From positions 1 to 11,477 of the forward strand of contig JABXJY010000059.1 of NCBI GenBank assembly GCA_013375385.1: a DNA stretch of 11,477 bases. The letters are read 5' to 3'. This stretch comes from Desulfobacterales bacterium (lineage in GTDB: Bacteria > Desulfobacterota > DSM-4660 > Desulfatiglandales > B25-G16). Within the stretch, counting starts at the first letter, position 1; every line of letters starts with the position of its first letter. The notes beneath the pieces are model-generated. The model did no database searches and was not told the DNA's origin. It was given only the letters and a program-made list of their open reading frames with translations. Below are positions 1-7,357 of this stretch, piece by piece. Both the position numbers and the translations under genes were made by a program.

Positions 1-1335
1 GTTCGATTTAGCGTCATCATGGGTGATGGAACTCACACGGTTTCGAAAAACGGGCTAGGAGCGGTTTTGGCCACCAAGAATCTTAAGGCAATCGTCGTTT
101 CCAGGGGAAAATTCAATGCGAAAATATGGAACGAAGAGCTTCTCAAGAAAGTCGCCAAGGAACTTCATGAAAAGGCCATCACCTATCTGGATGGCTCTCG
201 ACACAAATGGGGTACGAACGGTAGCTTTTCCCGTCTGCACGAGATGGGAACTCTTCCTGTTAAGAATTATACCACCAACCTCTTTCCCGAGCACGAAAGA
301 ATGAACGGTCAGTACGTTCGAACCCATTTTGAAAGAATAGCACGCAGTACCTGCTTTAATTGTGGAATTAACCATAATCTCGTGATGAGAGTAACGGAGG
401 GTCCTTATGAAGGTTTTGTCGGCGAGGAACCTGAATTGGAGGTTTTCACAGCATTTGGACCCCAGATTGGCCAGACAGATGCCGGGGCTGTTTTTGTGCT
501 ATCTGACATTGCGGACCGTCTCGGTATCGACGTAAATGAAACGGGATGGGTTATTGGCTGGGTCATGGAATGCTATGAAAAGGGAATCTTAACCCGAAAA
601 GACACTGACGGGCTGGAAATGAACTGGGGAAATGTCGACTCTGTAAAGAAAATGCTATACAAAATAGCAAATCGCGAAGGTATCGGTGACCTCCTAGCCG
701 AAGGGGTGAAGAGGGCTTCCGAGGAGATCGGCGGCGAAGCTGCCCACTTAGCGGTGTGCACCCGGAAAGGCTCAACGCCGAGAGGACATGATCATAGGGC
801 ACGATGGCCTGAACTGCTCGATACCTGTTTCAGCAATACCAGTACATTAGAGGCTACCTTTGCAGGCACCCGACCACACCTAATGGATATGCCTCCTGTT
901 CACGATCAGTTTTCTCCATGGGAGGCCCCCGCAGTAAATGCCATGACAAATGGATGGCATATTCTCGAAGACTCCATTGGTGTCTGCCGCTTTAATCTGA
1001 ACTATCCCAAACTCGTAACAGACGCCTTCAATGCGGCCACGAATGCCAATCTTTCCCTCACCGATATTCTCAAGATCGGTAGACGAATTGTGAACACCCT
1101 GAGGGTTTTCAACATAAGCAATGGACTCACTCATGATATGGATGGCCCCAGTACTCGATATGGTTCTGCCCCGGTTGATGGGCCCGCAAAGGGAATCAGC
1201 GTCATGGAACACTGGGGTCTGATCAGAGAGATCTACTATAGGGCCATGGGTTGGAATCCGCATACGGGAAAACCCACGCCAGAGACGTTAAGAGCTCTGG
1301 ATCTAGAGGATTTGATTTCAGCCCTGGATGATTAA
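1..1335 (+). CDS. AOR-family tungsten/molybdenum oxidoreductase, 3' part (5' end outside window)
   Basis: The frame is open from base 1, so the gene begins upstream; 444 residues are present against roughly 600 for the family. AOR enzymes oxidise aldehydes to acids with ferredoxin, using a W/Mo-bispterin cofactor and one [4Fe-4S] cluster; a branch (BamB-like) works on CoA-bound aromatic substrates. Support: the pterin-domain pattern GLGAVLATKNLKAI near the start, the helical segment with AFGPQIGQTDAG and MECYEKGIL, IANREGIGDLLAEGVKRA, and the late cluster cysteine in DSIGVCRF (codon 985-987). The expected CxxCxxxC cluster motif is CxxCxxxH here (352-375), with His in place of the third Cys. 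The segment PRGHDHRARWPELLDTCFSN also differs from classical aldehyde oxidoreductases. The family is secure; the substrate is not, and a non-aldehyde substrate is possible. A 60-base gap without a visible terminator leads to the next gene. Confidence 0.9.
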   Translation, partial: VRFSVIMGDGTHTVSKNGLGAVLATKNLKAIVVSRGKFNAKIWNEELLKKVAKELHEKAITYLDGSRHKWGTNGSFSRLHEMGTLPVKNYTTNLFPEHERMNGQYVRTHFERIARSTCFNCGINHNLVMRVTEGPYEGFVGEEPELEVFTAFGPQIGQTDAGAVFVLSDIADRLGIDVNETGWVIGWVMECYEKGILTRKDTDGLEMNWGNVDSVKKMLYKIANREGIGDLLAEGVKRASEEIGGEAAHLAVCTRKGSTPRGHDHRARWPELLDTCFSNTSTLEATFAGTRPHLMDMPPVHDQFSPWEAPAVNAMTNGWHILEDSIGVCRFNLNYPKLVTDAFNAATNANLSLTDILKIGRRIVNTLRVFNISNGLTHDMDGPSTRYGSAPVDGPAKGISVMEHWGLIREIYYRAMGWNPHTGKPTPETLRALDLEDLISALDD

Positions 1336-1380
1336 GGAGCACAGTCTTTCTATAGAGAACACCATTAATCCAAGTTGAAA

Positions 1381-1385
1381 GGAGG
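1381..1385 (+). promoter_or_regulatory. Shine-Dalgarno site fixing the dehydrogenase start
   Basis: GGAGG lies 10 bases before the ATG at 1396. A TTG in the same frame at 1375 would place this site inside the coding region, so 1396 is the better start. Confidence 0.7.
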
Positions 1386-1395
1386 AGCAGATAAG

Positions 1396-2316
1396 ATGGC
1401 ACGAGAAATTGGTTTTATCGGTCTGGGGGCGATGGGGTCACCAATGTCAAAGAATCTAATTAAGAAGGGATATAAACTCACAGTCTACGACATAGTCAAC
1501 GAGAGAATGGAAGCATCTGTAAAGCTGGGCGCAGACGCCGCCAGGTCTTCTAAGGAGGTTGCCGAGAGATCAGATGTGATTATTACAATGGTCCCATCAT
1601 CCCCGCATGTACGAGAAGTGATTCTGGGGAAAGGGGGTGTCATTGAGGGGGTTAAGAAAGGATCGGTAGTCATCGACATGAGCACCATTGATCCACTGAC
1701 GACCAGAGAAATCGCAAGGATATTGTCGGATAAGGGAGTTGAAATGCTTGACGCGCCTGTAGCGAGAGGTGTACCGGCGGCCATGGCCGGGGCACTTGCA
1801 ATCTTTGTGGGAGGTGAACAAGAAGTCTATGAGAAATGTAAGGATATACTCTCAGCGATGGGTAAGGATATCCATTATGTTGGAGACTCAGGGGCAGGAG
1901 AGGTCGTCAAGATTGTTAACAATCTAATTCTTGCAACGACAATGTGCTCATTGGCTGAAGCATTGGTATTGGGAGTTAAGGCAGGTGTTGAACCGGGTGT
2001 CTTGGTTAACGCACTGAGCCAGGGCTCGGCAAATAGTTTTGTCTTAGAAAATCATGTAAAGAAGTTTGTTCTGAAGGGAAAATTCGAAAAGGGGGTTTTT
2101 CCAGTGGACTACATGATTAAGGACCTGGACCTGGCTTTGGTAACAGGCGCAGGACATCACGTTCCACTGTATTTTGGCTCGCTGGCTTGCCAGGCTTACG
2201 AGTTGGCGAGGGCAGCCGGTTATAACGAAAGATACCATCCTGCTGTCATTAGGCCATTAGAGGAATTGACTGGTGTAAAGATCAGAGCAGATTTGGAAGA
2301 TCAGAGTAAACCCTAA
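1396..2316 (+). CDS. 3-hydroxyisobutyrate dehydrogenase-family (beta-hydroxyacid) dehydrogenase
   Basis: A 306-residue cytoplasmic enzyme of normal length that should interconvert a beta-hydroxyacid and its semialdehyde. The N-terminal Rossmann fold shows GLGAMG at residues 9-14. An Asp (D32) at the end of beta-strand 2 favours NAD+ over NADP+, by family logic. The catalytic Lys is K172 in GAGEVVKIVNN, followed by the all-helical C-terminal domain. The substrate loop, usually DAPVSGG, reads DAPVARGVPAA at 119-129; this resembles branches of the family that act on substrates other than 3-hydroxyisobutyrate. The start at ATG 1396 is chosen on its Shine-Dalgarno site. It lies between the AOR-like gene and the CoA-transferase, so it plausibly reduces or oxidises an intermediate of the same pathway. 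Family certain, exact substrate unknown. Confidence 0.9.
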   Translation: MAREIGFIGLGAMGSPMSKNLIKKGYKLTVYDIVNERMEASVKLGADAARSSKEVAERSDVIITMVPSSPHVREVILGKGGVIEGVKKGSVVIDMSTIDPLTTREIARILSDKGVEMLDAPVARGVPAAMAGALAIFVGGEQEVYEKCKDILSAMGKDIHYVGDSGAGEVVKIVNNLILATTMCSLAEALVLGVKAGVEPGVLVNALSQGSANSFVLENHVKKFVLKGKFEKGVFPVDYMIKDLDLALVTGAGHHVPLYFGSLACQAYELARAAGYNERYHPAVIRPLEELTGVKIRADLEDQSKP

Positions 2317-2327
2317 GGCAGTCCATT

Positions 2328-2472
2328 ATACCAAGTTGCATTCAAACGGCTACTATTTATGAACGTCATTGCGAACGAATGTGAAGCAATCTCAATAGGA
2401 TAGATTGCCACGCCTGCCTGCCGGCAGGCAGGTCACTTCGCTCCTCGCAATGACATGATTGCAACTTGGTAT
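2328..2472. repeat. MITE-like / REP-type nested palindromic element, 145 bp
   Basis: A non-coding element fills most of the gap between the dehydrogenase and CoA-transferase genes. It is bounded by a perfect 13-bp inverted repeat (ATACCAAGTTGCA at 2328-2340, complement at 2460-2472). Inside are a perfect 10-bp inverted repeat (GTCATTGCGA at 2365-2374, complement at 2445-2454), a 7-bp stem (2386-2392 with 2402-2408) and a 20-bp perfect palindrome (2413-2432). The GTCATTGCGA...TCGCAATGAC core looks like repeats I recall as dispersed in many copies in anaerobe genomes; copy number cannot be seen here. It carries no transposase. It could fold in the transcript and separate expression of the genes on either side. 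No clear target-site duplication is visible. Confidence 0.8.
2413..2432. repeat. 20-bp perfect GC-rich palindrome inside the repeat element
   Basis: CCTGCCTGCCGGCAGGCAGG is its own reverse complement. It would form a strong hairpin, but no T-run follows, so it is not a standard intrinsic terminator. Confidence 0.8.
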
Positions 2473-2508
2473 TCGAAGAGATAAAGCCCGGGAAAGGAGT
2501 AAATAAAG

Positions 2509-3696
2509 ATGGGACTTCCCCTGTCAGATATGAGAATTCTTGATCTTTCACTCATTATGGCTGGGCCTTACTGCACCCTGATTTTAGGGGACTTGGGGGC
2601 AGAGGTAATCAAGATCGAGAGACCCGGTGTTGGAGAGGGCGCGCGTGGGGTTCCCCCCTACTTTTTTGAAGGTGAAAGCGCCTATTTTATCGCGATGAAT
2701 CGGAACAAACGAAGCATGACCCTCGATCTAAAAACTCCGAGGGGCAGGGAGATCTTCTACGAATTGGCAAAAAATTCAGATGTGGTGGTTGAAAATTTTA
2801 GGCCAGGGGTGGTCAGGAGACTGGGAGTCGATTATGATACCCTCAAAAAGATAAACCCGAGGATCATTTGTTGTTCGATCTCCGGATATGGTCAAACAGG
2901 CCCCCTCAATGACCGACCTGCCTTTGACCTTATCATTCAGGCTAGAGGCGGCATCATGAGTTATACCGGAGAGCCTGGACAAATGCCCGTGAGGATGGGG
3001 GCACCCATGGGTGATTTGGCAGGCGGTCTCTTTGCTGCCAACGGCATATTGACTGCCCTCTATCAGAGAGAACAAACCGGTCGAGGCCAATATATTGATA
3101 TCAGTTTGTTGGACTGCCAGGTTTCCCTGCTTACCTACCGGGGCCAGTACTATTTTGTTGGCAATGAAATTGCGCAACCGGTAGGATCGAGTCATACTTC
3201 AATCCATCCGATAAGGGCCTTCAAAACAAAGACCTTTGATATTGTCATTGATTGCAACACGCAAAAAATCTTTGCTGAATTGTGCGATGTCTTCGGGACC
3301 CCGGAATTGGCCGCGAGTCCAAAATTCAATTCCAGGGAAAATCGATTGAAGAACAAGGAGGAATTATATGATATTTTAGAGAAAACATTTCTAACGAAGA
3401 CCGGAGAGGAATGGTTGGAGCTTTTAGATAAGCGGGTTGCAATTGGCCCCATTAATACCTTGGACAAGGCCCTATCAGATCCTCAGGTAGTCAGCCGCAA
3501 TATGGTTGCCGAGGTCGATTATGGAAATGGCAAGAAAATGAAGATCCTGGGCAATCCCATCAAGATGTCTGAAATCGACGAAGAGGTGTTCAAAGCCCCG
3601 CCTCGATTGGGTGAAGACACCGAGCAGATTTTGACAGACATCTTAAAGTATTCACCGGAAGACATAGAGGGATTGAGGCATCAGAAGGTTATTTAG
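2509..3696 (+). CDS. CaiB/BaiF (class III) CoA-transferase
   Basis: A 395-residue enzyme, the usual length, that moves CoA between a CoA-thioester and a free carboxylic acid through an aspartyl-CoA anhydride. The catalytic Asp is D169 in GAPMGDLAGG, the same number as in formyl-CoA transferase. Other family marks are DLSLIMAGPYCT near the N-terminus, GAEVIKIERPG, NRNKRSMTLDLK, VVENFRPGV, SISGYGQTGP and RGQYIDISLLD. AAGGAG at 2494-2499, 9 bases before the ATG, supports the start. It ends 17 bases before the mutase gene, so it is probably co-transcribed with it and provides the acyl-CoA substrate. Relatives include succinyl-CoA:benzylsuccinate and carnitine CoA-transferases, so succinyl-CoA or a pathway thioester is a likely donor. 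Family certain, acid acceptor unknown. Confidence 0.93.
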   Translation: MGLPLSDMRILDLSLIMAGPYCTLILGDLGAEVIKIERPGVGEGARGVPPYFFEGESAYFIAMNRNKRSMTLDLKTPRGREIFYELAKNSDVVVENFRPGVVRRLGVDYDTLKKINPRIICCSISGYGQTGPLNDRPAFDLIIQARGGIMSYTGEPGQMPVRMGAPMGDLAGGLFAANGILTALYQREQTGRGQYIDISLLDCQVSLLTYRGQYYFVGNEIAQPVGSSHTSIHPIRAFKTKTFDIVIDCNTQKIFAELCDVFGTPELAASPKFNSRENRLKNKEELYDILEKTFLTKTGEEWLELLDKRVAIGPINTLDKALSDPQVVSRNMVAEVDYGNGKKMKILGNPIKMSEIDEEVFKAPPRLGEDTEQILTDILKYSPEDIEGLRHQKVI

Positions 3697-3713
3697 ACTG
3701 TAGCGGAGGGAAC

Positions 3714-5321
3714 ATGAAAACCGATGGTGAACTCAAGGAAACCGACACGGGAGTGAAGGTTAAACTCTACTATACTCCAGAGGATCTCCCTGACTTTGAC
3801 TATGAAACTTCCCTGGGGAGCCCGGGGAAGTATCCCTACACCCGTGGGATATATCCCACGATGTATCGTGGGAAACTCTGGACGATGCGACAGTATTCGG
3901 GCTTTTCGACCTCTGAAAATACCAACAGCCGATTCAAATTTCTCCTGGAGCAGGGGCAAACAGGGCTCAGCCTGGCCCTTGATCTACCCACACAGCTTGG
4001 TCTCGATTCAGACGATCCCCTGGCCAAGGATGACGTTGGGAGGCTGGGGGTGGCCATTGATACCCTCAGAGACATGGAAGAGATGTTTGATGGAATCCCC
4101 CTGGATAAGATCAGCACCTCGTTTACGGTTAATTCGACAGCCAGTATTATTCTGGCTATGTACGTGGCTACCGGGGAGAAGCAAGGAGTCAGTAAGGAAA
4201 AATTGAGGGGGACTATTCAAAACGATATCCTCAAAGAGTACATAGCCCGAGGCACCTGGATTTTCCCACCTCAACCCTCAATCCGCTTAATTGGAGACAC
4301 CATTGTCTACTGCATAGAGAACATTCCTCGCTTTAATTCGGTCAGTGTTTCAGGAACCCATATCTGTGAGGCGGGGGCAACCCATGCCCAGAGCATAGCC
4401 TATCCCTTTCTTACCGCCATTACCTACATCAATGAGGTGCTCAGACGTGGATACCAGATTGATCAAATAGCTCCGCTCCTTTCCTTCCACCTCATCGCTG
4501 GTGGCATCCAGTTTCAGCTTTTTCAGGATGTGGCCAATTTGAGGGCAGCACGAAGGCTTTGGGCAAAGATAGTGAAAGAACGCCTTGGGGCAAAGGAAGA
4601 GAAGTCCATGTTGTTGAGGTTTTCCACGGGGGCCATGGGTAGTGGGATGACTGAACAACAGCCCCTCAATAATATTGCCAGGATTGCCTACTATGCCCTA
4701 GCCGCTGCTCTCGCAGGAAGCAGGTCTTTTAACTTGCCCTGTTTTGATGAGGCGTATGGTATCCCCACTGAGGAGGCTATCAGGACATCACTGAGGGTTC
4801 AGCAGATCCTGGCCTATGAAACCGGGGTAGCAGATACGGTGGATCCACTAGCCGGGTCCTATTACGCGGAAAACCTGACCAATTACTTTGAAAAAGAGAT
4901 TGAAAGAGAGATGGAGGAAATCGAATCAAGGGGTGGCATCGTTGCCTGCATTGAAAACGGCTATATCCAAAGCAAATTGTTGGGGCAGGCCTACGAGGTT
5001 GAGAAGAAGATCCAAACCGGAGAAATAGCAAAGGTGGGGGTAAACCGTTTTACCATTGATGAAGAACAGAGAGAGATGGAGGTCTTCAAGGTCGATCCTG
5101 AGGTGCTTAGCCAACAGACTGAGAGGCTGAACCGGGTTAGAGCCACCAGGGATAAAGGCAAGGTTACTGCATGTCTTAACGATTTGAAGAAGGCGGCCAC
5201 AGAAGAGAGAAATACCATGCCCTACCTCGTGGATGCCGTAAAGGCTTACGCCACTATGGGTGAGATAATTGGGGTCTTGAAAGGGGTATATGGAGAAGCA
5301 GAGCAGCCTGTTTTTATTTGA
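3714..5321 (+). CDS. Adenosylcobalamin-dependent acyl-CoA mutase, large (catalytic) subunit, methylmalonyl-CoA mutase family
   Basis: 535 residues making up the substrate-binding TIM-barrel half only; the B12-binding domain is a separate gene just downstream, as in isobutyryl- and 2-hydroxyisobutyryl-CoA mutases. It performs 1,2 carbon-skeleton shifts by radical chemistry. Aligned by eye to Propionibacterium methylmalonyl-CoA mutase (MCM; offset 28 without gaps up to about residue 290), it keeps Tyr89 (Y61, RQYSGFST), Gln197 (Q169), Arg207 (R179) and His244 (H216). Tyr89 and Arg207 hold the substrate carboxylate in MCM and are replaced in isobutyryl- and hydroxyisobutyryl-CoA mutases, so a dicarboxylic acyl-CoA is likely. 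It differs at Tyr243 (T215), Arg283 (L255), His328 (S304), Gln330 (G306) and Asn366 (P342), positions that line the substrate, CoA or adenosyl site in MCM; Glu370 is kept (E346). GGAGG lies 4 bases before the ATG. Mutase family certain; naming it methylmalonyl-CoA mutase would be unsafe. Confidence 0.93.
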   Translation: MKTDGELKETDTGVKVKLYYTPEDLPDFDYETSLGSPGKYPYTRGIYPTMYRGKLWTMRQYSGFSTSENTNSRFKFLLEQGQTGLSLALDLPTQLGLDSDDPLAKDDVGRLGVAIDTLRDMEEMFDGIPLDKISTSFTVNSTASIILAMYVATGEKQGVSKEKLRGTIQNDILKEYIARGTWIFPPQPSIRLIGDTIVYCIENIPRFNSVSVSGTHICEAGATHAQSIAYPFLTAITYINEVLRRGYQIDQIAPLLSFHLIAGGIQFQLFQDVANLRAARRLWAKIVKERLGAKEEKSMLLRFSTGAMGSGMTEQQPLNNIARIAYYALAAALAGSRSFNLPCFDEAYGIPTEEAIRTSLRVQQILAYETGVADTVDPLAGSYYAENLTNYFEKEIEREMEEIESRGGIVACIENGYIQSKLLGQAYEVEKKIQTGEIAKVGVNRFTIDEEQREMEVFKVDPEVLSQQTERLNRVRATRDKGKVTACLNDLKKAATEERNTMPYLVDAVKAYATMGEIIGVLKGVYGEAEQPVFI

Positions 5322-5323
5322 GG
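5320..5323 (+). promoter_or_regulatory. Shine-Dalgarno site for the mutase small subunit, overlapping the large-subunit stop
   Basis: GAGG overlaps the TGA stop (5319-5321) and lies 6 bases before GTG 5330. The alternative TTG at 5318 has no such site upstream. The overlap suggests coupled translation of the two subunits. Confidence 0.55.
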
Positions 5324-5329
5324 GGGTTA

Positions 5330-5743
5330 GTGGATAGAGAGAGACCCATACGAGTCCTTATTGCAAAGCCAGGGCTGGACGGACATGATAAGGGTGCAAA
5401 GGTCGTTGCCAAGGCCTTGAAAGACGCGGGAATGGAAGTAATCTATATCGGTCTGAGGCAGAGTACCGATTCCATCCTCAGTGCGGCAGTAGAGGAAAAC
5501 GTGGATGTCATTGGACTGAGCATCTTGTCCGGCTCGCATCTACCTATCTGTAGAGAGCTTTCAGAAAAGATGGTGCAACGAGGCATTGAGGGTGCAAAGG
5601 TAGTTGTGGGCGGGGTTATCCCTCGGGCAGATGTTCAGGTTTTGAGGGATCTGGGGATATCAGAGGTATTCAGAGGAGGCTCCTCATTCGATGATATCAT
5701 CCAGGCTATTAAGAAAATAGCCAGAGGCGCACAGAGGCAATAG
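5330..5743 (+). CDS. Mutase small subunit, cobalamin (B12)-binding domain
   Basis: About 137 residues forming a single Rossmann-like B12 domain. It binds adenosylcobalamin base-off/His-on and completes the mutase encoded just upstream. The signature DxHxxG is present as D17-G-H19-D-K-G22 in AKPGLDGHDKGAK, with H19 the lower axial cobalt ligand. LSILSGSH (the nucleotide-tail Ser region) and the Gly-rich VVVGGVIP follow, in the normal order, and the length fits small subunits of the isobutyryl-CoA mutase type. GTG 5330 is taken as the start because of its Shine-Dalgarno site; TTG 5318, overlapping the upstream TGA, is the alternative and would add four residues. It ends 22 bases before the carboxyltransferase gene. 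Confidence 0.93.
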   Translation: MDRERPIRVLIAKPGLDGHDKGAKVVAKALKDAGMEVIYIGLRQSTDSILSAAVEENVDVIGLSILSGSHLPICRELSEKMVQRGIEGAKVVVGGVIPRADVQVLRDLGISEVFRGGSSFDDIIQAIKKIARGAQRQ

Positions 5744-5750
5744 TGCCACC

Positions 5751-5755
5751 GGAGG
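5751..5755 (+). promoter_or_regulatory. Shine-Dalgarno site deciding the carboxyltransferase start
   Basis: GGAGG is only 1 base before ATG 5757 but 10 bases before the in-frame ATG 5766. The second ATG is therefore preferred. Confidence 0.6.
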
Positions 5756-5765
5756 GATGAGCAGA

Positions 5766-7310
5766 ATGGAATCAAAGGAATCCCTTTTGGAACGGTTTGT
5801 CCAGAAGGATAAGGAAATCGTGGCAGGTGACTCGAAGGCCATTCAAAGACAACATGAAAGGAATCGACTCACCGCGAGGGAGAGAATTTCTCTACTGGTT
5901 GATCCAGGGACATTTGTAGAGGAGTTTCGATTCTCGGAGTCCCGGTGTAGTGAATTTGGAATGGATGAACTAAGACGTCCCACGGACGGGGTAATCTGTG
6001 GCCATGGAACGATTGAAAAGCGGAGGGTCTTTGTATTCGCCCAGGACCGCACCGTTCTCAATGCATCGGTAGGAGGTGTTCATGGTGAAAAGATCGCTCA
6101 TACCATTGAAAGGGCTCACAAGGCCGGTGTGCCCTGTATCGGTCTGTATGATTCCGTAGGGGCCAGGATTCAGGAGTCCCTTGACAGCAGCCGTTCGGTA
6201 GGAAAGGTCTTATATAACCTGGCCCGGGCATCGGGCAGCATCCCCCTCTTTGCCATAATTATGGGGACATGTGCCGGTGTAGCTGCATATTCACCTGCCT
6301 TGAGTGATCTGGTAGTGATGGTAAAAGGGAGCCACCTCTTTATAACAGGCCCCCAGGTGGTCAAGGCAAGCCTGGGTGAAGATGTTACCTTAGAGGAGTT
6401 GGGTGGGACCGATGTCCACAGCCAGAAAACCGGGATGGCAGACCTTGTATATCAAAGTGATGCCGTCTGTCTAGAGGAATTCAAAAGGCTCCTGCGGTAC
6501 CTTCCTTCCAGTGCCCGTGAGATTTCCCCTGTCTTCGATTCAGGAGATGATCCGGAGCGGGAGACCAATGAACTTTTCCATCTCTTACCAGAAGATAGAA
6601 AGGCCCCCTATGACATCAGGGAAATGATCAAGATCATTGTTGACCATGAGGACTTCTTAGAACTAAAACCCGATTTTGCCAAGAACATGGTTATCGGATT
6701 TGGACGCCTTGATGGAAGGACAGTGGGATTTGTTGCCAATCAAAATCTCCATCTTAGCGGGAGTATTGATATAGACGCCACTGACAAGGCGGCGCGGTTT
6801 ATTCGTTTCTGCGATTCCTTCAACATCCCCATCATAACCATGGTGGATACCCTGGGGGTTGCCGTGGGAAAGGAACAGGAAAATCGGGGGATTCTGCGGC
6901 ATGGAGCGAGGATGATGTGCGCCTATGCAAATTCACAGGTGCCCAAAATCACCCTGATGCTCAGAAAAGGATATGGCGGAGCCAAACAGGCCATGTGTAC
7001 CAGGGATCTGGGTGCTGACCAGGTATTGGGCTGGCCCTTCTTAGACCTGGTTGTGTTAGAGGCCAAGGGAGCGGTAGAGGTATTGTACCGAAAAGAAATC
7101 GAAAATGCCCCTGACCCCGAAGCTATGAGAAAGGAAAAAATGAAGGAGTATGAAGAGCGTTTCGTGGGCGCCTTTGATGCTGCAGCCAAGAGCTTTATTC
7201 ACCGAGTCATACATCCCAAAGACACGAGAAAAGCCCTCATCCAGGCTCTGAGGATCTATCGGCCAGAAGATAGGTTGAAAGAGAAAAGGCACGGGACCAT
7301 CCCTCTCTGA
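5766..7310 (+). CDS. Acyl-CoA carboxylase/decarboxylase carboxyltransferase subunit (PccB/MmdA-like)
   Basis: 514 residues, normal for the family, with two crotonase-fold halves. The enzyme transfers CO2 between biotin and an acyl-CoA; run backwards it decarboxylates a malonyl-type CoA, the expected product of the mutase upstream. Family marks: QDRTVLNASVGGVHGEKI, GARIQES, CAGVAAYSPALSD, SHLFITGPQVVK, EELGG, ARFIRFCDSFNIP, GILRHGA, KGYGGAKQAM and the C-terminal KRHGTIPL. Differences from usual PccB: CAGG reads CAGV (169-172), DTPG reads DTLG (361-364), and GGAYDVM reads GGAKQAM, which puts Gln408 at the position I recall as the acyl-specificity residue (Asp422) of Streptomyces PccB. No biotin carboxylase, biotin carrier or Na+-pump subunit occurs in the window. 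ATG 5757 is an alternative start. Family certain; direction and substrate are inferred. Confidence 0.92.
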   Translation: MESKESLLERFVQKDKEIVAGDSKAIQRQHERNRLTARERISLLVDPGTFVEEFRFSESRCSEFGMDELRRPTDGVICGHGTIEKRRVFVFAQDRTVLNASVGGVHGEKIAHTIERAHKAGVPCIGLYDSVGARIQESLDSSRSVGKVLYNLARASGSIPLFAIIMGTCAGVAAYSPALSDLVVMVKGSHLFITGPQVVKASLGEDVTLEELGGTDVHSQKTGMADLVYQSDAVCLEEFKRLLRYLPSSAREISPVFDSGDDPERETNELFHLLPEDRKAPYDIREMIKIIVDHEDFLELKPDFAKNMVIGFGRLDGRTVGFVANQNLHLSGSIDIDATDKAARFIRFCDSFNIPIITMVDTLGVAVGKEQENRGILRHGARMMCAYANSQVPKITLMLRKGYGGAKQAMCTRDLGADQVLGWPFLDLVVLEAKGAVEVLYRKEIENAPDPEAMRKEKMKEYEERFVGAFDAAAKSFIHRVIHPKDTRKALIQALRIYRPEDRLKEKRHGTIPL

Positions 7311-7357
7311 TTGATACCACCCGCCTTGCCCTTGGTCCAAATGGTGGATTTTGCCTG

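Noticed and set aside
1370..1377. CCAAGTTG upstream of the dehydrogenase matching the end of the 2328-2472 repeat
   Set aside because: Only 8 bp, with no partner arm nearby; chance is sufficient.
2366..2551. Reverse-strand 61-codon frame with the peptide LPAGRQAW
   Set aside because: It is translation through the palindromic repeat element; such peptides recur wherever this repeat occurs and are not evidence of a gene.
3843..3860. 18-bp perfect palindrome CGTGGGATATATCCCACG within the mutase gene
   Set aside because: It falls in codons for the conserved RGIYPT segment of the mutase family, so protein constraint explains most of it; no partner site was seen elsewhere.
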